Positions 15,910 through 25,751 are shown, counted from the first letter of the stretch. The stretch is DNA of 64,000 bases from Sinomonas sp. ASV486 (GCF_030908215.1 NZ_JAVFJK010000005.1:248001-312000); one strand, 5' to 3'. A program made the numbers and translations. Notes: generated by a model from the letters alone, not told the origin.

Positions 15910-16785
15910 ATGAGTGGACGCCACAGTACGCCGGCAGGCCGGCGGCCGAAGCTGGCCGCTCTGCCGGACCTTGTAGGCCAAGCCGCGCGGCTCGCGCCGC
16001 GCCAGTTGAACGACGAACTCGCCCTCGCCAAGATCGAGCTCAAGAACCGGGGCGTCAAGGCAGGAGTCGGGGCTGGACTGTTCGTCGTGGCGCTCCTGTT
16101 CCTCGGACTCCTCGTGATCGCGCTCGTGGTGGCGGCAATCCTCGGCCTCGCCACCGTCATGCCCGGGTGGCTGGCGGCCCTGATCGTCGGGGCCGCGTTC
16201 CTTGTGATCATCGCGATTGCGGTGCTCATCGGCATGGCGTGGGTGAAGAAGGCCATGCCGCTTGTCCCGGCCGACGCGATCCGCGGCGTGCGCTACGACC
16301 TCGGCATCGTGACGGAGGGCCGCAACTTCGATCCGCGCCTGCTCGATCCGTCGACAATCCAGTACAAGCGCGCGCAGGCCACGAAGGAAGCCGAGAAGGC
16401 CAAGGCCAAGATGGAGAAGGAGGCGCAGGAGCGGGCCCACGGCAAGGTCAAGCTCCCCGCACCGACTGAAGCCGAGCTTCGCGAGCGCCTCGAGAAGCGC
16501 CGCGCACACCTTCTGGACGTCCGCGACGGCCTCGTTGCCGAGATGGACGTCAAGCGCCAGGCCGGCTACCTCGCCGACGACGTCAAGGCCAGGTTCGCCG
16601 GTGGATCAAGCCGCGCCCCTTTCGCCACGACGGGCACGACGGCGCGGGGTGGCCCGGGCGCGCAGGGCACCAGCCGCGCGGCAGACACCGCGGAGGCGCT
16701 CAAGGGACGCTGGGCGCCGCTCGCGGTGTTCACCGTCTCGGCCACCGCCTTCGTGGTCTTCCTGCGCAAGCTGGTGAAGAACTGA
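15910..16785 (+). CDS. Phage-holin-family (Holin-X, superfamily III) membrane protein
   Basis: A 291-residue protein. The N-terminal half matches the actinobacterial Holin-X type: LPDLVGQAARLAPRQLNDELALAKIELKNRG, then two adjacent membrane segments (GLFVVALLFLGLLVIALVVA and MPGWLAALIVGAAFLVIIAI) at residues ~55-115. A Lys/Glu/Ala-rich, probably helical, cytoplasmic region (residues ~155-215) and a final membrane segment near residue 272 follow. Proteins of this family in actinobacteria are chromosomal and not evidence of a prophage; their role is unknown. A possible -10 TAGTTT lies near 15852, and a purine-rich GGAAAGG is about twelve bases before the ATG. Confidence 0.78.
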   Translation: MSGRHSTPAGRRPKLAALPDLVGQAARLAPRQLNDELALAKIELKNRGVKAGVGAGLFVVALLFLGLLVIALVVAAILGLATVMPGWLAALIVGAAFLVIIAIAVLIGMAWVKKAMPLVPADAIRGVRYDLGIVTEGRNFDPRLLDPSTIQYKRAQATKEAEKAKAKMEKEAQERAHGKVKLPAPTEAELRERLEKRRAHLLDVRDGLVAEMDVKRQAGYLADDVKARFAGGSSRAPFATTGTTARGGPGAQGTSRAADTAEALKGRWAPLAVFTVSATAFVVFLRKLVKN

Positions 16786-16873
16786 GCGGCCGGGGGCCCT
16801 CAGTGCACAGCAGTACCTTGATCACGGGGGAACCGCCGCTGGTCCCGCCCCACGGGTGGGCGGTGCGGAAACG

Positions 16874-17515
16874 GTGAGGTTCTTCGACGCGGGCACACGG
16901 CCGGGGGCCGAGCAGGTCGAGACCGACCGCCTCTTCACCCTGCCGAACATCATCACGATCCTGAGGTTCTTCGGCGTGCCGCTCTTCATGTGGCTCGTCC
17001 TCGCCGAGCGGGAGTACGGCTGGGCCGTAGTGGTGCTCGCAGTCATGGGGAGCACGGACTGGGTGGACGGCTACGTGGCGCGGCGCCTCGGCCAGGTCTC
17101 GCTGCTCGGGAAGGTACTCGACCCGGCGGCGGACCGCCTCGCGCTTCTTGCTGTCGCGCTGACCCTCGTGCTCGCCGACGTGGTGCAGTGGTGGTACCTC
17201 GCCGCTCTGCTCGTGCCCGACCTCGCACTGGGCACGGCCTCGCTCTTCTACTTCCACAGCCATCCTGACCTCCCGGTGTCGAAGATCGGGAAGCTCCGCA
17301 CGGCATTCCTTCTCGTGGGTACGCCGCTGCTCGTTCTGTCCAAACTGTCCGTCCCCGGGGCGGTTGCCTACGCAGTGGTGGCCTGGGTCCTGCTCCTCCT
17401 TGGCCTCATCGGGCACTGGATTGCAGCGTTCAACTACTTCCGCGCAATCGTGGCCAAGGGTCGGCCGGTGCGCGAGAGCAGGCTTGAGGACAACGGCTGG
17501 GAAGGCGGTCGTTGA
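16874..17515 (+). CDS. CDP-alcohol phosphatidyltransferase family protein
   Basis: A ~213-residue integral membrane enzyme that joins a CDP-activated lipid or alcohol to an alcohol acceptor (phosphatidylglycerophosphate synthase-like). The full family signature D-x2-D-G-x2-A-R-x8-G-x3-D-x3-D is present as DWVDGYVARR...GKVLDPAAD (residues ~55-80). Four to six hydrophobic segments surround it. The start is uncertain: GTG at 16874 gives MRFFDAGTRPG; GTG at 16856 would add six residues. A -10-like TACCTT at 16814 would put the message start near 16826. The stop overlaps the next ATG (TGATG), so the transporter downstream is co-translated. Confidence 0.87.
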   Translation: MRFFDAGTRPGAEQVETDRLFTLPNIITILRFFGVPLFMWLVLAEREYGWAVVVLAVMGSTDWVDGYVARRLGQVSLLGKVLDPAADRLALLAVALTLVLADVVQWWYLAALLVPDLALGTASLFYFHSHPDLPVSKIGKLRTAFLLVGTPLLVLSKLSVPGAVAYAVVAWVLLLLGLIGHWIAAFNYFRAIVAKGRPVRESRLEDNGWEGGR

Positions 17516-18450
17516 TGGTGTGGTTCGCCGTCGTGCTCGCCGTGCTCGGCGCCTTCTTCCTCGCGTTCGGCGCGCAGCGGCAGGGGAGTGCCGTCAAGGC
17601 GGACATGGGCGGCCTCGCCCTGAGCTCCCGCAGCTTCGTCCGGCTCCTGCGGAATCCCCGGTGGATTCTCGGACTGACACTCCTCGGCGCTGGCATGCTG
17701 TGCAACATGGTCGCCCTTGTCTCGGCACCTCTGACAGTGATCCAGCCGATCGGTGCCATCGCGCTCGTCATCACGACGATTGTCAACTCCAAGGACCAGG
17801 GCATCACGATCAATCGGCCCACCGTCGTCGCCATCACCGCCTGCGTGACCGGATCGGCGCTCTTCGTCCTGCTTGCCGTGAACGCGACGGTCGAGAACCA
17901 TCATGTGGGTGCCGACGCGGAACTGGCCATCGTGCTGCTGCTCGCCCTCGCCGTCGGGGTGCTCGGTGGTCTCGCGACCATGTTCCGGCACCGGCTGAGC
18001 GCGTTCGTCTACATCCTCGGAGCGGGGGTGCTGTTCGGCTTCGTGGCCGTCCTGACCCGGATCATCGGTCGGGACCTCCTCTCCGCCAACGGGCAGTTCC
18101 TCCTGAACGTGCAGTGGTATTCGGTCGTCGCGATCGTGGCTGCGGGAGGTCTCGGCTCCTGGTTCGTCCAGAACGCCTATTCGTCCGGGCCGCCCGACCT
18201 CGTGATCGCCGGCCTGACGGTCATCGATCCGATTGTCGGCATTGCGATCGGCATCACCATCCTCGGTGAGCTGCGTCCTGACGTGCCCGCCGTCGTTGCG
18301 GTTGCCATGGTGGTGGCCGCCCTCATTGCTATCGTGGGAGTCATTGCCCTGTCCCGGCACCATCCGGAGGTCGCGAAGCGGAAGAAGGACTCCGCGCGCG
18401 AGCTTCGGGGAGGATCCGGGCCCGATGCACGTTCCCACACCGGCGGCTGA
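17515..18450 (+). CDS. DMT-superfamily (NIPA/EamA-like) transporter
   Basis: A 311-residue membrane protein with nine or ten hydrophobic segments, resembling DMT-family transporters of the NIPA-like group. It begins with a GAFFLAFGAQRQGSAVK segment after the first helix, and contains ALVSAPLTVIQPIGAIALV near residue 65 and GLTVIDPIVGIAIGITILGE near residue 238, the two internally similar proline-containing helices typical of the fold. The substrate is unknown. It overlaps the upstream phosphatidyltransferase and precedes a glycosyltransferase, hinting at an envelope-related operon. Confidence 0.8.
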   Translation: MVWFAVVLAVLGAFFLAFGAQRQGSAVKADMGGLALSSRSFVRLLRNPRWILGLTLLGAGMLCNMVALVSAPLTVIQPIGAIALVITTIVNSKDQGITINRPTVVAITACVTGSALFVLLAVNATVENHHVGADAELAIVLLLALAVGVLGGLATMFRHRLSAFVYILGAGVLFGFVAVLTRIIGRDLLSANGQFLLNVQWYSVVAIVAAGGLGSWFVQNAYSSGPPDLVIAGLTVIDPIVGIAIGITILGELRPDVPAVVAVAMVVAALIAIVGVIALSRHHPEVAKRKKDSARELRGGSGPDARSHTGG

Positions 18451-18515
18451 TCCGTATCTGGAGGCCCGCCGGGAACGCGGACCGGAACCGCCGGCCCGCC
18501 CGACCAGGAGAGCTT

Positions 18516-19727
18516 GTGACCACGCCTGAACCCGAGACGGACCTGACCAGCAAGCCGCTGACGATTCTGATTGGCGCAGACACCTATCCACCCCATGTCA
18601 ACGGCGCCGCGCAGTTCGGGTATCGGCTTGCCAAAGGCATGACGGCGCGCGGACACCACGTGCACGTCGCCGCCGTGCGCTCCGACAGGGGAAAGAGCTT
18701 CACCGAGGTGCGCCCGGAGGCAACCGTCCACCGTCTCCGTTCCCACTCGGTGCCGACCCACGAATACTGGCGCGTCGTGTTCCCCTGGGAGGTCAAGAAG
18801 GAGATCGCGCTCCTCTTCGACCATGTCAAGCCCGATGTGGTCCACATCCAGAGCCATTACATGATCGGCGAGCACGTCCTCTACGAGGCGGTGAAGCGTG
18901 GCATTCGCGTGGTCGCGACCAATCACTTCATGCCGGAGAACCTCAACCCGTTCCTTCCCTTCCCGCAGTGGTTCCTGAACATCGTGGGCCGCCAGTCGTG
19001 GAAGGACATGGGCAAGGTCATGGGGCAGGCCGATGTGGTCACGACGCCAACGCCGCTCGCCGCGAAGGCCATGCGTGACCATGCGTTCCTGACGGAGGTG
19101 CTGCCCCTCTCGAACGGCATCGACATCGCCGCCTACGAGCCGCGGCCCGGCGAGGTGGTCGTGAAGAACCCGTATCCCACTGTTCTCTTCGCCGGGCGGC
19201 TCGCGGAGGAGAAGCATATCGACGTGCTCGTCGAGGCCGTCGCCAAGACCCCGCCCGAGCTCAATGTGCACCTTGAGATCGTGGGCGGCGGAGAGGTGCG
19301 CCCGTCCCTTGAGCATCTCGTGGACCGCCTGGGCGTGAGGAGCCGGGTCCGCTTCCTTGGCCTTGCACCCGACGACGAGCTCCGGCTCGCCTACCTCCGC
19401 GCAGACCTCTTCTGCATGTCGGGGACCGCGGAACTCCAGTCCCTCGCGACGCTCGAGGCCATGAGCGCCTCCACCCCGGTGGTGCTGGCGAACGCGATGG
19501 CCTTGCCGCACCTCGTGGTCGACGGTGAGAACGGGTATCTCTTCCGCCCCAACGACGTCGACGACCTTGCTGCCAAGATCACCGCCGTGCTGAGCCTTCC
19601 CCCGGCGGAACGGGCCCGGATGGGCGCGGAGAGTTACCGCATGGTCCAGAAGCACGGACTCAAGGCCACACTGGACACGTTCGAGGCCCTGTACCGCGGC
19701 ACCGACGTCGGCGGCGACCTGGCCTAG
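18516..19727 (+). CDS. GT4-family glycosyltransferase (mannosyltransferase-like)
   Basis: A 403-residue GT-B fold glycosyltransferase, similar to the actinobacterial mannosyltransferases that act on glycolipids. The N-terminal domain carries DTYPPHVNGAAQFGYRLAKG near residue 20. The nucleotide-sugar domain has LFAGRLAEEKHIDVLVEA near residue 225 and the E-x7-E retaining motif in GTAELQSLATLEAMS near residue 305. The GTG start follows AGGAGAGC. The last codon overlaps the -10 box of the tRNA-Ile gene. Co-direction with the phosphatidyltransferase suggests a role in cell-envelope glycolipid synthesis (inference). Confidence 0.88.
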   Translation: MTTPEPETDLTSKPLTILIGADTYPPHVNGAAQFGYRLAKGMTARGHHVHVAAVRSDRGKSFTEVRPEATVHRLRSHSVPTHEYWRVVFPWEVKKEIALLFDHVKPDVVHIQSHYMIGEHVLYEAVKRGIRVVATNHFMPENLNPFLPFPQWFLNIVGRQSWKDMGKVMGQADVVTTPTPLAAKAMRDHAFLTEVLPLSNGIDIAAYEPRPGEVVVKNPYPTVLFAGRLAEEKHIDVLVEAVAKTPPELNVHLEIVGGGEVRPSLEHLVDRLGVRSRVRFLGLAPDDELRLAYLRADLFCMSGTAELQSLATLEAMSASTPVVLANAMALPHLVVDGENGYLFRPNDVDDLAAKITAVLSLPPAERARMGAESYRMVQKHGLKATLDTFEALYRGTDVGGDLA

Positions 19728-19730
19728 GAT
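19725..19730 (+). promoter_or_regulatory. -10 box (TAGGAT) of tRNA-Ile gene
   Basis: TAGGAT starts 32 bases before the mature tRNA end; its TAG is the stop codon of the glycosyltransferase. Confidence 0.4.
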
Positions 19731-19756
19731 GGAAAGGTCCCCAGCACTTGGGGCGT

Positions 19757-19830
<74 letters not shown>

Positions 19831-19835
19831 CGGTC

Positions 19836-19875
19836 AGGCCCGGAGCCATGCGCAGCGTGGTTCCGGGCCTTTTTG
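19836..19875 (+). terminator. Terminator after tRNA-Ile
   Basis: Outer stem AGGCCCGGA / TCCGGGCCT extended by an inner CCATGC/GCGTGG stem, followed by TTTTTG. Confidence 0.85.
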
Positions 19876-19921
19876 CGTCCACCGGTCCGGCCGGGTTGTC
19901 GAGACCGCCGGGGAAGCGTAT

Positions 19922-19951
19922 GTTACTTGTGAGTAACTACTCATGAGTAAC
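19922..19951. promoter_or_regulatory. Two overlapping operators before acyl-CoA dehydrogenase
   Basis: GTTACT-TGTG-AGTAAC (19922-19937) and ACTACT-CATG-AGTAAC (19936-19951) are two 16-bp inverted repeats in register, ending 20 bases before the ATG. This looks like a TetR-type operator pair for a fatty-acid or acyl-CoA regulator encoded elsewhere. Confidence 0.65.
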
Positions 19952-19971
19952 AACTGACCCTGGAGAGCACC

Positions 19972-21162
19972 ATGACGCAGCCGCGCACCGCCGCCGCCGA
20001 TCTGCCGTACGCCGACGGCGACTTCTATGCCTTCGAGGCCCTTCTCTCCGACAAAGAGAGGGACCGCCTCCACGAGGTGCGTGAGTGGCTGGCACGCGAA
20101 GTGGCCCCCATTGCCATCGACTGCTGGAACCGTGCCGAGTTCCCGCATGAGATCGTGCCCAAGGTTGCCGAGCTCGACGTCATGAGCCCGGTCCGTCGCC
20201 AGGGTCACTCGAACCTGCTCGCGGGACTCCTCCACGCCGAGTTCACCCGCGCCGACGCCTCGATCGCCACCTTCATGGGCGTCCACGACGGCCTGTTCGC
20301 AGGGTCGATCGAGCTGCTCGCCTCCGAGGAGCAGAAGGCTGCCTGGCTGCCCGAGATCTATTCGCTGGACAAGATCGGGGCCTTCGGCCTGACCGAGCCG
20401 CTCGGCGGCTCCGATGTCGCCGGCGGGACCCGGACCACTGCGCGCCGCGACGGTGGCGACTGGATCCTCAAGGGTGCCAAGCGCTGGATCGGCAACGCGA
20501 CGTTCTCCGACTGGGTCGTGGTCTTCGCGCGGGACGAGGCCGATAACCAGGTCAAGGGCTTCCTCGTGGACACCAACCTGCCCGGGTACAGCGCCACGCG
20601 GATCGAGAACAAGATCGCGCTGCGCACGGTGCAGAACGCGGACATCACGCTCGATGACGTCCGAGTCCCGGCCGAGTTCAAGCTCGCCCACGCCAACAGC
20701 TTCAGGGATACGAACAAGGTGCTCAAAGCCACACGGCTCTCCGTGGCGTGGCAGGCCGTCGGGCAGCAGCTGGCCGCCTTCGACGTGGCGCGGCGGTACA
20801 CGGTCGAGCGTGAGCAGTTCGGCCGCCCGATCGCCTCCTTCCAGCTGGTCCAGGACCAGCTCGTCACGATGCTCGGCAACGTGGTGAGCTCGCTGGGCAT
20901 GATGGTCCGCCTCGCGCAGCTCGAGGATGCCGGCCGGGCCCGCGATGAGCAGTCTGCGCTCGCGAAGGCCTTCACGACCGCCCGCATGCGCGAGAGCGTC
21001 GCGATCGGCCGCAGCCTGCTCGGCGGCAACGGCATCGTGACGGACTACGGGATGGCCAAGGTGTTCGCAGACGCGGAGGCCATCTACTCGTATGAGGGCA
21101 CGCACGAGATCAACTCTCTCGTGGTGGGCCGGTCGATCACGGGCATCTCAGCCATCGTCTGA
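19972..21162 (+). CDS. Acyl-CoA dehydrogenase, glutaryl-CoA dehydrogenase-like
   Basis: A 396-residue FAD enzyme that oxidises an acyl-CoA at C2-C3. The flavin-binding motif FGLTEPLGGSDVAGGTRTTA is near residue 140, the central RIENKIALRTVQNADITLDD block near residue 218, and the catalytic base Glu lies in YSYEGTHEINSLVVGRSITG near residue 374. The GRxITG ending and the EREQFGRPIASFQLVQ block resemble glutaryl-CoA dehydrogenases more than short-chain enzymes. The ATG follows TGGAGAG. A double operator lies just upstream, so expression is probably repressed until an acyl-CoA ligand appears. Confidence 0.88.
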   Translation: MTQPRTAAADLPYADGDFYAFEALLSDKERDRLHEVREWLAREVAPIAIDCWNRAEFPHEIVPKVAELDVMSPVRRQGHSNLLAGLLHAEFTRADASIATFMGVHDGLFAGSIELLASEEQKAAWLPEIYSLDKIGAFGLTEPLGGSDVAGGTRTTARRDGGDWILKGAKRWIGNATFSDWVVVFARDEADNQVKGFLVDTNLPGYSATRIENKIALRTVQNADITLDDVRVPAEFKLAHANSFRDTNKVLKATRLSVAWQAVGQQLAAFDVARRYTVEREQFGRPIASFQLVQDQLVTMLGNVVSSLGMMVRLAQLEDAGRARDEQSALAKAFTTARMRESVAIGRSLLGGNGIVTDYGMAKVFADAEAIYSYEGTHEINSLVVGRSITGISAIV

Positions 21163-21167
21163 CCTGC

Positions 21168-21785
21168 TCAGCCCCAGGGCAGCAGGACCGAGGGCCGGCG
21201 GTCCTCGATGAATGCCAGGGGGTCCACGTACTCGTCGCCCCGGCGTACGCCCCAATGCAGGCAGTCGTCGGGGCCGCAGTGGCCGGCCTCGCCCGGAGCG
21301 AGGGCCCCGACCGGTTCGCCCCTGGCGATCGCGGCACCCACGGTAGCCGTGCCCACGACGGGTTCGAAGCTGCTCCGCAGTCCGTCGCCGTGGTCGATGG
21401 TCACCACGGGCCGGTCCACCACCCAACCGCTGAACACCACCGTCCCGGCCTGCGGCGAGCGGACTTCGGCGCCCCGCACCGCACCGAGGTCCGCCCCCCG
21501 GTGGCCTGACAGCCACGGGCGCCTCGGGGGATCGAACTGGCGCACGACGGCGGGCCGCGGCTCGAGCGGCCATGCCCACCCGTAACCTGAAGGCTGTGCT
21601 CCGGCGGGCCTGGGGAGCGTGGGCGATGCGCCTACGGGCTGGGCGAGGGCGACCTGTGCGGCAGGCGGTGCCTGCGCCGCGGCGGGGCCGCCCACAGCCG
21701 CGGAGAGCGCCAGAGCGCAGACGCTCGGCACTGCCGTGAGGATTCTGAGCGGCTCTCGGCCGGTAAGGGGCATCCGAGGTGTCAT
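21168..21785 (-). CDS. M23-family peptidoglycan endopeptidase, secreted
   Basis: A 205-residue protein with an N-terminal export signal (TAVPSVCALALSAAVGGPAAAQA) and a Pro/Ala-rich linker, then a LytM/M23 domain from residue ~75. Zinc-binding residues are seen in SGHRGADLG and DCLHWGVRRGDEYVDPLAF; the second motif has LHWG where active enzymes usually have HxH, so full activity is not certain. The C-terminus is short after the domain. It is convergent with the acyl-CoA dehydrogenase gene (5 bases apart) and divergent from rpsB, like the M23 gene often found beside rpsB in actinobacteria. Confidence 0.85.
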   Translation of the reverse strand: MTPRMPLTGREPLRILTAVPSVCALALSAAVGGPAAAQAPPAAQVALAQPVGASPTLPRPAGAQPSGYGWAWPLEPRPAVVRQFDPPRRPWLSGHRGADLGAVRGAEVRSPQAGTVVFSGWVVDRPVVTIDHGDGLRSSFEPVVGTATVGAAIARGEPVGALAPGEAGHCGPDDCLHWGVRRGDEYVDPLAFIEDRRPSVLLPWG

Positions 21786-21954
21786 GACGCCCAGCCTTGC
21801 GGTGTGGCGAGACCATCGGCAAGGGCAACGGTCCCGCATGTGGACAATGCGGCGTCGTCCGCAGCGATGACGCCCTGATGCCGACGCCTTGATGCCGACG
21901 CCGGATGCGGCCTGGCCGCCGCTGCGCCGCCCGCCCTGACACCGCCCGCTGTAG

Positions 21955-21960
21955 TACACT
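21955..21960 (+). promoter_or_regulatory. Probable -10 box (TACACT) of rpsB
   Basis: TACACT fits the actinobacterial -10 pattern and lies 272 bases before the rpsB ATG. No well-spaced -35 is seen. Confidence 0.4.
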
Positions 21961-22232
21961 TGGGACCGCGGCTTTCCGAGCCTCTTTTGCTGTGCCAGAA
22001 TCCATGGTCCGCCATGCCTGCGCTTCAGAAGGGTGAAGGAAGCCGACTCCGCGCATCCAGCGCTCGTCATGAGCACTGTCCGCCCATCGGTCCGTGCAAA
22101 CGGTAGGGGCGGGGAGGGGATGCCAGGGACACGCGGCCACCCGGCCGTCGTTGTCAACAACCGTCAACTATGGCAGGGGCAAGGGCCACCGCGTGCGCCC
22201 TCGAATGAAGACCTGCCGGAAGGAGCGTCGGC
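21961..22232 (+). other. Long 5' leader of rpsB, no gene seen
   Basis: The stretch 21786-22232 holds no credible gene. Most of it would be transcribed as a ~265-base leader ahead of rpsB, with a short hairpin GTTG-TCAA-CAAC at about 22152-22163. Long leaders of S2 genes often bind S2 for feedback control; that role is inferred from position only. Confidence 0.35.
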
Positions 22233-23132
22233 ATGCCCGTCGTTACCATGCGCCAGCTGCTCGACAGCGGTGTCCACTTCGGCCACCAGACCCGCCGTTG
22301 GAACCCGAAGATGAAGCGCTTCATCCTCACCGAGCGCAACGGCATCTACATCATCGACCTCCAGCAGTCGCTGTCGTTCATCGACCGCGCCTTCGAGTTC
22401 GTCAAGGCCACGGTTGCCCACGGCGGCACCGTGCTCTTCGTCGGCACCAAGAAGCAGGCGCAGGAGGCCATCGCGGAGCAGGCCACGCGCGTCGGCCAGC
22501 CCTACGTCAACCAGCGTTGGCTGGGCGGCATGCTGACCAACTTCTCGACGGTTGCCAAGCGCATCCAGCGCCTCAAGGAGCTTGAGGAGATCGACTTCGA
22601 GGATGTGGCCGGTTCGGGCCGCACCAAGAAGGAGCTCCTCATCCTGCAGCGCGAGAAGGACAAGCTCGAGAAGACCCTCGGCGGCATCCGCAACCTGACC
22701 CGCACCCCGTCGGCGCTCTGGATCGTTGACACGAAGAAGGAGCACCTCGCGGTCGACGAGGCCAAGAAGCTCGGCATCCCCGTCGTGGCGATCCTCGACA
22801 CGAACTGCGATCCGGACGAGGTCGATTTCCCGATCCCGGGCAACGACGACGCCATCCGCTCCGTGAACCTCCTCACCCGCGTTGTCGCTGACTCCGTGGC
22901 CGAGGGCCTCATTGCCCGCCAGAACCGCGGTTCCGGCACCGAGGGCGCGCAGGCGGAGCCGCTGGCCGAGTGGGAGCGCGAGCTCCTCGAGGGCCAGAAG
23001 GCCGAGGACGCCGCTGCGGCTCCGGCCGAGGCTGCTGCTGAGGCGCCCGCCGAGACTGCCGCTGCTGAGGCCCCCGCCGAGGCTACTGCTGAGGCTCCGG
23101 CCGAGGCCGAGTCCGCCGAGGGCACCAACTAA
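22233..23132 (+). CDS. rpsB: 30S ribosomal protein S2
   Basis: A 299-residue ribosomal protein. It opens [20 protein letters not shown] and carries the S2 signatures [34 protein letters not shown] and [22 protein letters not shown]. The last ~45 residues are an Ala/Glu/Pro-rich acidic tail (repeating AEAPAE-like units), common in actinobacterial S2 and probably flexible. The ATG follows AAGGAG. It heads the rpsB-tsf pair. Confidence 0.98.
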   Translation: MPVVTMRQLLDSGVHFGHQTRRWNPKMKRFILTERNGIYIIDLQQSLSFIDRAFEFVKATVAHGGTVLFVGTKKQAQEAIAEQATRVGQPYVNQRWLGGMLTNFSTVAKRIQRLKELEEIDFEDVAGSGRTKKELLILQREKDKLEKTLGGIRNLTRTPSALWIVDTKKEHLAVDEAKKLGIPVVAILDTNCDPDEVDFPIPGNDDAIRSVNLLTRVVADSVAEGLIARQNRGSGTEGAQAEPLAEWERELLEGQKAEDAAAAPAEAAAEAPAETAAAEAPAEATAEAPAEAESAEGTN

Positions 23133-23181
23133 CTCGATCAAAGACCCTCTCCGGGACCCACCAGGCTCCGGGGACTGCCGG

Positions 23182-23216
23182 CAGATGGCCGCACCTTCTA
23201 CGGGAGCGGCCATCTG
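23182..23216 (+). promoter_or_regulatory. Hairpin in the rpsB-tsf spacer
   Basis: Perfect 11-bp stem CAGATGGCCGC / GCGGCCATCTG with a 13-base loop, without a U-tract. It may act as an attenuator or as a processing/stability element setting the S2 to EF-Ts ratio. Confidence 0.55.
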
Positions 23217-23259
23217 TGCTGGCCGGAAGACAGCAGAACACACGAGACGAGGGGTTCAC

Positions 23260-24096
<837 letters not shown>

Positions 24097-24105
24097 CACG
24101 ACCAC

Positions 24106-24138
24106 AAGGGGGCGGCCACTTCGGTGGCCGCCCCCTTT
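24106..24138 (+). terminator. Strong rho-independent terminator after tsf
   Basis: Perfect 14-bp stem AAGGGGGCGGCCAC / GTGGCCGCCCCCTT closed by a TTCG (UUCG) tetraloop and followed by a short T-run. Confidence 0.9.
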
Positions 24139-24162
24139 GCCATGACCGGCGGCAGGTGCCGC

Positions 24163-24168
24163 TACGCT
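24163..24168 (+). promoter_or_regulatory. Probable -10 box (TACGCT) of pyrH
   Basis: TACGCT lies 46 bases before the pyrH ATG and 25 bases after the tsf terminator. Confidence 0.35.
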
Positions 24169-24213
24169 AGACGCAGGCTCCCAGACAGACGTTTTACCCG
24201 AGGGGACACATCC

Positions 24214-25068
24214 ATGGAATCCGTATCGACCGCAGACACGACTGTGCCCTCCGCCCCGCTGGCAGACACAGCCAACCCAGCCGCCGGCATCGCCGAAGAC
24301 CCGGCCGCCGGCATCGCCGCAGAGTCTGCCACGGAGGCGTCCACCGCGCTCGACGGCGAGCCGCGCCACCGGCGTCGAGTCCTCCTGAAGCTCTCGGGTG
24401 AGGTGTTCGGCGGCGGCAAGCTCGGCGTCGACACGGCGACCGTGCGGGGCATCGCGGAGCAGATCGCCGCCGCTGTGGACGACGTCGAGATCGCCATAGT
24501 GGTCGGTGGCGGCAACTTCTTCCGCGGAGCCGAGCTCTCGGTCTCGGGCATGGACCGCTCGCGCGCCGACTATATGGGCATGCTCGGCACGGTCATGAAC
24601 TGCCTCGCCCTGCAGGACTTCCTCGAGCAGGCCGGCGTCGAGACGCGTGTCCAGAGCGCGATCACGATGGGCCAGGTCGCCGAAGCCTACATCCCGCGTC
24701 GCGCCATCAGGCACATGGAGAAGGGCCGCGTCGTGATCTTCGGCGCAGGGGCTGGACTGCCCTACTTCTCGACCGACACCGTTGCCGCGCAGCGCGCGCT
24801 CGAGGTGCACGCCGACGTCGTGCTCATGGCCAAGAGCGGAGTCGACGGCGTCTACACAGCCGACCCGAAGAAGGACCCCAGCGCCGTCAAGCTCGAGCAC
24901 CTCACCTACGACGAGGCGCTGCGCCGCGATATCCGCGTCATGGACCAGACGGCCATGACGATGTGCAAGGACAACCGCCTCGAGATGGTCGTGTTCGGCA
25001 TGGAGGGCAGGGGAAACGTCACCAAGGCGATCCGCGGCGACCATCTCGGCACGCGGGTGACCGTCTGA
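24214..25068 (+). CDS. pyrH: Uridylate kinase (UMP kinase), with N-terminal extension
   Basis: A 284-residue hexameric kinase making UDP from UMP and ATP. The conserved core starts only at residue ~48 ([15 protein letters not shown]), with [11 protein letters not shown] near residue 92, [16 protein letters not shown] near 180 and [16 protein letters not shown] near 245. Bacterial PyrH is usually about 240 residues, so the first ~45 residues are extra: Ala/Thr-rich with a small internal repeat ([16 protein letters not shown]). The ATG at 24214 has GAGGGG upstream and the extension has no good internal start before the core. It is followed by frr with a separate -10. Confidence 0.94.
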   Translation: MESVSTADTTVPSAPLADTANPAAGIAEDPAAGIAAESATEASTALDGEPRHRRRVLLKLSGEVFGGGKLGVDTATVRGIAEQIAAAVDDVEIAIVVGGGNFFRGAELSVSGMDRSRADYMGMLGTVMNCLALQDFLEQAGVETRVQSAITMGQVAEAYIPRRAIRHMEKGRVVIFGAGAGLPYFSTDTVAAQRALEVHADVVLMAKSGVDGVYTADPKKDPSAVKLEHLTYDEALRRDIRVMDQTAMTMCKDNRLEMVVFGMEGRGNVTKAIRGDHLGTRVTV

Positions 25069-25088
25069 GCCACTCCCTCTGGTGCGGC

Positions 25089-25094
25089 TAGGAT
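25089..25094 (+). promoter_or_regulatory. Probable -10 box (TAGGAT) of frr
   Basis: TAGGAT lies about 100 bases before the frr start. Confidence 0.35.
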
Positions 25095-25193
25095 GTTCCT
25101 AGTCCCGCGGAGCCGGGCGGCCGCCTCCGCCATGCGGTCCCGGCGGTCGGCCGGGAAGTACACAGCTGCAACGAAGTCCTCAAGGAGTGCGAC

Positions 25194-25751
25194 GTGATCG
25201 AAGAGACCCTGCTCGAAGCCACCGACAAGATGGAGAAGGCCGTCGAGGTGGCCAAGGAGGACTTCGCGTCGATCCGGACCGGCCGTGCCAACCCCGCGCT
25301 GTACGCGAAGGTCATGGTGGACTACTACGGGACCCCGACGCCGCTCCAGCAGCTGGCCTCCTTCCAGGTCTCGGACGCCCGCACGATCCTCATCACGCCG
25401 TACGACAAGAGCGCCCTGCGCGACGTCGAGAAGGCCCTCAGCGACTCCGAGGTCGGCGCCAACCCGTCCAACGACGGCAGCGTGATCCGGGTGGTCCTGC
25501 CCGAGCTCACGCAGGAGCGCCGCAAGGAGTACGTCAAGGTCGTCAAGGGCAAGGGTGAAGACGCCAAGGTCTCGATCCGCAGCATCCGCCGCAAGGCGAA
25601 GGAGACCCTCGACAAGCTCGTCAAGGACGGCGAGGTCGGCGAGGACGACGGCGTGCGCGGTGAGAAGGACCTCGACTCGCTGACCAAGAAGCACGTGGAC
25701 GCCGTCGACGAGCTGGTCAAGCGCAAGGAAGCCGAGCTCCTCGAGGTCTGA
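25194..25751 (+). CDS. frr: Ribosome recycling factor
   Basis: A 185-residue factor that with EF-G splits the post-termination ribosome. The family pattern is complete: TDKMEKAVEVAKEDFASIRTGRANP at the N-terminus, YYGTPTPLQQLASF near residue 45, and RRKAKETLDKLVKDGEVGEDD near residue 135. The GTG start follows AAGGAG by six bases. Its stop overlaps the cdsA start (TGATG), so the two are translationally coupled. Confidence 0.97.
   Translation: MIEETLLEATDKMEKAVEVAKEDFASIRTGRANPALYAKVMVDYYGTPTPLQQLASFQVSDARTILITPYDKSALRDVEKALSDSEVGANPSNDGSVIRVVLPELTQERRKEYVKVVKGKGEDAKVSIRSIRRKAKETLDKLVKDGEVGEDDGVRGEKDLDSLTKKHVDAVDELVKRKEAELLEV

Noticed and set aside
15910..16785. Prophage remnant, because of the holin-family match
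   Set aside because: The holin-X family is common on actinobacterial chromosomes; no other phage gene is near and the neighbours are housekeeping genes.
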